Origin: Streptomyces malaysiense
GTDB taxonomy: Bacteria; Actinomycetota; Actinomycetes; Streptomycetales; Streptomycetaceae
Direction: 5' to 3'
Assembly: GCF_000980885.2 (NCBI RefSeq)
Contig: NZ_LBDA02000052.1
Location: forward strand, 1 to 64,000
DNA: 64,000 nucleotides
In this document: positions 60,931 through 64,000 of the stretch, one piece after another
Layout: each line of letters starts with the position of its first letter
How positions within the stretch are numbered: position 1 is the stretch's first letter
Made by a program: the position numbers and the translations under genes
Notes under the pieces: generated by a model
Told to the model about the DNA's origin: nothing
The model's database searches: none
Seen by the model: only the letters and a program-made list of their open reading frames with translations

Positions 60931-61019
60931 TGCCTAACTATTTGGACGGAGTGGCGGCGGGCCGCAGCGTCCGCCCGCCTGTGCGTGGACGGATCGGCGG
61001 CCCGCCGTGGGTGGCGGGG

Positions 61020-61541
61020 TCAGTCCTCGGTGAGCGCCTCGATGCCGGCCACGATCCGGGCGAGCAGGTCGAGGAAGACGGTCCGCTCCTCGACGGAGAG
61101 GCCCTCGACCATGGACTGCATCCGGGCGAAGTGCTCCGGTGCCAGCTCGCGCAGCCTGTCGGCGCCGCGAGCGGTGAGGATCACGACGTTGCCCCGCCCG
61201 TCCTCGGTGGATGGGCGGCGGGCCACCAGACCCTCCCGTTCCAGCCCGTCGACCAGCCCGGTCACGGTTGCCCGGGAAACCCCGAGGCTGGCCGCGAGCT
61301 GCGACGGGGACTTCTCGCCGCCGTGGTCCTCGAGGTCGGCCAGTAGCCGGTAGCGACCGGTGGAGAGCCCGAAGCGGCCGAAGTGCACTTCGCCGGCCTG
61401 TCCGATCCGAGCCCCCGCCCCCATCAGGCGGGCCGCCACCAGGACCGCCTGGGGGTCGGCCGTCAGGCCGTAGCGCGCGATCTGGCGTCGGGCCTGTTCG
61501 AGGGAGGGGGCGGCCGGGTCGGCCTGGTGGTGCGGTGTCAT
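61020..61541 (-). CDS. MarR-family transcriptional regulator
   Basis: 173 residues. The winged helix reads KSPSQLAASLGVSRATVTGL then VDGLEREGLVARRPSTEDGR and NVVILTARGADRLRELAPEH, flanked by dimerisation helices (ARLMGAGARIGQ; DLLARIVAGIEALTED). ATG 61541 starts MTPHHQADPAAPSLEQARRQ. It is upstream of and co-oriented with the membrane-NmrA pair, with a palindromic operator between, so it probably represses that pair in response to a small ligand. Confidence 0.92.
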   Translation of the reverse strand: MTPHHQADPAAPSLEQARRQIARYGLTADPQAVLVAARLMGAGARIGQAGEVHFGRFGLSTGRYRLLADLEDHGGEKSPSQLAASLGVSRATVTGLVDGLEREGLVARRPSTEDGRGNVVILTARGADRLRELAPEHFARMQSMVEGLSVEERTVFLDLLARIVAGIEALTED

Positions 61542-61969
61542 GCAAGTAATATGGTGCCTAATCAATCGATCCGTCAAATTTCTGCCGGCGGATCGGCCAG
61601 TTACGGATCGGTCGGCTGCCGCCCCGATTCGGCCGGCCCGGCGGTCGTCGCGGGTCACGGCCCGGCCGCGCGGACGGCGCTGCGCGTCGTGACGGGCGAG
61701 CGCACCGCCGTACTCGTCCGCCGTACCCACCCGGGCCCTCTCCTCGTCGTCGGCTCGTCCGGGTGCCGACCGCGCACCGCACCCGCTCTCCCCGGGCCCG
61801 CCGCCGATGCCAGGACCGTGAGGCCCTGACCGACGGGGGCCGGAGGGCTCGCCCGTCGATGCTGACGGTGCGTCCGGGGCCCGGTCCCGACCCGAGGAGG
61901 GGCCGGGCCCCGGGTCCCGGTCCCGGGAAGGGGCCGGTCCCGGCCCTGTCGCGTGCGGCGCCGTCGCTC
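61542..61969. other. Intergenic, low-complexity
   Basis: About 430 bases. The first 40 bases hold the MarR promoter (GTAATATGG, CCTAATCAATCGATC). The rest is GC-only low-complexity DNA (GGTCCCGG/GGGCCCCGGG repeats, 61870-61945). Confidence 0.4.
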
Positions 61970-62926
61970 CTACGCCGAGCGGCGGAAGGTCCTCCGGTAC
62001 GCCAGCGGTGTCGTGTCGAGCGTGCGGTGGAAGTGGTGCCGGAGCGTGGCGGGGGTACCGAGGCCGGTGCGGTCGGCGATCTGCCCGATGGACAGCTCGG
62101 TGGTTTCGAGCAGTTCGCGGGCCAGGTCGACACGGGCCCGGAGGAGCCACTGCAGCGGTGTGCTGCCGGTCTGTGCGCGGAACCGGCGGTTGAGGCTGCG
62201 GATGCTCATCGCGGCGTGGCCCGCGATCTCCGCCAGGGTGAGCGGCCGGTGCAGGTTGCGCTCCATCCAGGTGAGGGTGGGCCGCAGGGACGTGCTGCGG
62301 TCCTCGGGCACCGGGTGTTCGATGAACTGGGCCTGCCCACCGTCGCGTTGGAGCGGCATGACGGTACGGCGGGCGGTGGCGGCGGCGACCCCGGAGCCGA
62401 GGTCCCGGCGGACCAGGTGGAGGCACAGGTCGAGCCCGGCCGCGATGCCGGCGGAGGTCGCCAGCGAGCCGTTGTCGATGAACAGGGCGCCGCTGTCGAC
62501 CTCGATGCCGGGGTGGCGGCGCGCGAGCTCGTCCGCGTACTGCCAGTGGGTGGTGGCCCGTTGGCCGTCGAGCAGGCCGGTGGCGGCGAGGGTGAACGCT
62601 CCGATGCACAGCGAGGCGATGCGGGCCCCGCGGTCGGCCGCCGTCCGCAGGACCTCGCGCACCGGGGCGGGCGCCGGGTCGAGGAACCCCGAGTGACCGG
62701 GAACGATCACGGTGTCCGCCTCGGCCGCGGCATCCAGGCCGTACGGGGCGGTCAGCCGGAAGGCCCCGTACTCGGGCGGGGTGGTGACGGCTCGCCCCTG
62801 TGCGCACACCCGCACCTCGTAGTGCGGGTGGCCGTCCGCCTGGCCCGCTGCGCCGAAGACCTGACCCGGCAGGGACAGCTCGAAGGGAAGGGCGCCGTCC
62901 AGCGCCAGGACCGCGACAACATGCAT
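61970..62926 (-). CDS. GlxA-family transcriptional regulator (DJ-1/PfpI + AraC)
   Basis: 318 residues. The N-terminal DJ-1/PfpI domain begins HVVAVLALDGALPFELSLPG and contains ARIASLCIGAFTLAATGLLD (conserved Cys) and ATTHWQYADEL. The AraC domain is at ~215-318 (LTLAEIAGHAAMSIRSLNRR; IGQIADRTGLGTPATLRHHF). It is divergent from the HD gene at 63030 (103 bp between starts), repeating the 31503-33271 arrangement, and resembles that paralogue over its length. Confidence 0.9.
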   Translation of the reverse strand: MHVVAVLALDGALPFELSLPGQVFGAAGQADGHPHYEVRVCAQGRAVTTPPEYGAFRLTAPYGLDAAAEADTVIVPGHSGFLDPAPAPVREVLRTAADRGARIASLCIGAFTLAATGLLDGQRATTHWQYADELARRHPGIEVDSGALFIDNGSLATSAGIAAGLDLCLHLVRRDLGSGVAAATARRTVMPLQRDGGQAQFIEHPVPEDRSTSLRPTLTWMERNLHRPLTLAEIAGHAAMSIRSLNRRFRAQTGSTPLQWLLRARVDLARELLETTELSIGQIADRTGLGTPATLRHHFHRTLDTTPLAYRRTFRRSA

Positions 62927-63029
62927 GGCCAGAATTTAGCGTAGTTGGGCATTCCAGCCTCTCGCGGGGACCCGGCATCGGACGCAGGATCGGTGCATCC
63001 CTTCCGCCGCGAACCGAGGAGAACACGCT

Positions 63030-63722
63030 GTGAACATCCAACTGGCCGACTGGCACGTCGAGTTCGAGCTGCCGCAGAGCGAGCTCGCAGTCGCGGCCTT
63101 GCAGTTCGCCGAAGGCGCGGAGCAGCCGTACCTCTTCCGGCACAGCGTCCGCGGCTACCTCTTCGCCCGGGAGATCGCGAACCATCGAGGCCTGCGGCCG
63201 GACGTGGACTACCACGACGAACAGCTCTTCCTGGGTTGCGTGCTGCACGACCTGGGCCTGACCGAACAGGGCAACGGCGACCAGCGGTTCGAGGTGGACG
63301 GTGCCGACCTCGCGGCCGCCTTCCTGCGTGAGCACGGGGCCGACGACAGCACGGTCGCCGTGGTGTGGGACGCCGTCGCCCTCCACACCTCCGACGGGAT
63401 CGCCTCCCGCAAGGAACCGGAGGTCGCCCTGGCCCAGGCCGGGATCGCCCTCGATGTCATGGGCCGGGGCAAGGAGGCCCTGACCGAGGGCTTCGCCGAG
63501 CGGGTGCACAGCGCCTTCCCGCGCGACGACCTCGGCTACGTGATAGCCGACGCGATCGTCGCCCAGGCCATGGCCAACCCCGCGAAGGCCTCCCCCCTGA
63601 GCCTCGCCGGCCAGCTGCTGCGCCAGCGCCTTCCGCACGGCACGGTGCCGGACTGGCACGACCTCATCGCCGGGGCCGGCTGGGGCGACCGGCGTACCGC
63701 CGTCCCTGGCGATCACGGGTAG
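63030..63722 (+). CDS. HD-domain hydrolase (cyanamide hydratase-like)
   Basis: 230 residues. HD-fold ligands: LFRHSVRGYLFAREIA (His), GCVLHDLGLTEQG (HD) and AVALHTSDGIASRKEPE (His), then ALAQAGIALDVMG and LGYVIADAIVAQAM. It is paralogous to the protein at 32597; this copy has no RidA gene behind it. GTG 63030 is preceded by GAGGAGAA. It is probably controlled by the divergent GlxA regulator. Confidence 0.87.
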   Translation: MNIQLADWHVEFELPQSELAVAALQFAEGAEQPYLFRHSVRGYLFAREIANHRGLRPDVDYHDEQLFLGCVLHDLGLTEQGNGDQRFEVDGADLAAAFLREHGADDSTVAVVWDAVALHTSDGIASRKEPEVALAQAGIALDVMGRGKEALTEGFAERVHSAFPRDDLGYVIADAIVAQAMANPAKASPLSLAGQLLRQRLPHGTVPDWHDLIAGAGWGDRRTAVPGDHG

Positions 63723-63847
63723 CCGCGCACCGGAACCCGACGCGGTGCTCGGGGGGTTGAAGCGGTCCGTGGTCGCGCGGGTCGGGCCACATGCCCAGGC
63801 GGGTCCGACGGCCGGGACCGGGGCGCGGTTCCGGCCCGTGCCGGCCT

Positions 63848-64000
63848 CTATCGGGTGAGGATCACGACGTCGGAGGGCTTGAGGACGCGTCCCTTTTCGT
63901 CCAGCGCCTTTACCTGGAAGTACGGTCCGGGGGCGTTCGTCGTGACGGCTGTCTCGAATCCGGACCGTCGGGCGTGTCCGACAACGACCGACAGCGAGTG
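63848..64000 (-). CDS. Arylsulfotransferase-like protein, C-terminal end (partial)
   Basis: The last 50 codons of a gene that enters from the right edge: SVVVGHARRSGFETAVTTNA, then GPYFQVKALDEKGRVLKPSD and a TAG at 63848. The strand-turn-strand end with GFETAV and VKALDEKGRVL is like the C-terminus of actinomycete arylsulfotransferase (ASST) beta-propeller proteins. The assignment rests on this short end only. Confidence 0.5.
   Translation of the reverse strand, partial: HSLSVVVGHARRSGFETAVTTNAPGPYFQVKALDEKGRVLKPSDVVILTR

Noticed and set aside
61020..63716. Long minus-strand frame spanning MarR, the GlxA regulator and the HD gene
   Set aside because: Only the MarR end from 61541 is a real protein; the rest is a shadow of the GlxA gene and the antisense of the HD gene.

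Overview
The window is very GC-rich, with G/C-dominated third codon positions. It carries a modular type I polyketide synthase (PKS), several TetR, MarR and GlxA/AraC-type regulators, secreted lectin- and spherulin-type proteins and many decayed insertion sequences. This points to a Streptomyces or close relative, and the density of IS debris suggests an unstable accessory region such as a chromosome arm. The taxon is inferred from style and gene content, not proven.

Layout. (1) 1-12335: edge of a polyketide cluster. A giant PKS gene on the minus strand runs off the left edge (KSQ-AT-ACP loading module, KS-AT-DH-KR-ACP module 1, start of a second extension KS). It is divergent from a macrolide-type glycosyltransferase and a cytochrome P450. 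(2) 12.4-20.3 kb: IS4, IS110, IS3 and IS5 remnants mixed with a secreted beta-propeller protein, a lipoprotein hydrolase, a truncated lipase and a TetR gene. (3) 20.4-33.8 kb: small catabolic or regulatory units (TetR; amidase behind a 67-bp palindrome; metallo-beta-lactamase hydrolase; saccharopine dehydrogenase-like reductase facing a GlxA regulator; SUKH/LRR protein; dihydroxyphthalate-decarboxylase-like protein facing a TetR; GlxA regulator facing HD hydrolase plus RidA). (4) 35-41 kb: secreted spherulin-4-like protein, small secreted protein, HEAT protein, endonuclease VII-type HNH protein, ricin-type lectin. (5) 41.1-42.3 kb: IS5-family element and a degenerate tRNA. (6) 42.5-47.7 kb: the most unusual locus, a two-gene operon of a small helical protein and a 1516-residue protein that fuses a STAND/NB-ARC ATPase, TPR repeats and a C-terminal HExxH domain of the peptide-modification type. 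(7) 50.4-55.4 kb: a complete arginine deiminase pathway (antiporter and deiminase on one strand, ornithine carbamoyltransferase and carbamate kinase on the other) around an intergenic region with DosR/DevR-like boxes. (8) 56.2-64 kb: metallo-hydrolase, tRNA-Ser-like relic, DUF3253, GNAT, a MarR-controlled NmrA/membrane pair, a second GlxA-HD module and the end of an arylsulfotransferase-like gene.

The best candidate for an undescribed system is 42555-47698. The upstream protein ends in a Gly/Ser/Ala-rich segment. A similar segment is encoded in frame just before the annotated ATG of the giant protein, starting at a CTG that overlaps the upstream stop codon. Such shared motifs resemble the amyloid-like signalling motifs reported between bacterial NLR-like ATPases and their partners. 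Here the ATPase is covalently joined to a putative alpha-ketoglutarate HExxH peptide hydroxylase, with no radical SAM enzyme nearby.

Several operators can be read directly: twin palindromes before the amidase, twin inverted TetR sites at 30.05 kb, a 20-bp MarR palindrome at 60.9 kb, tandem 11-bp-spaced heptamers between the PKS and glycosyltransferase genes, and three GGGyCG-type boxes in the arc intergenic region.
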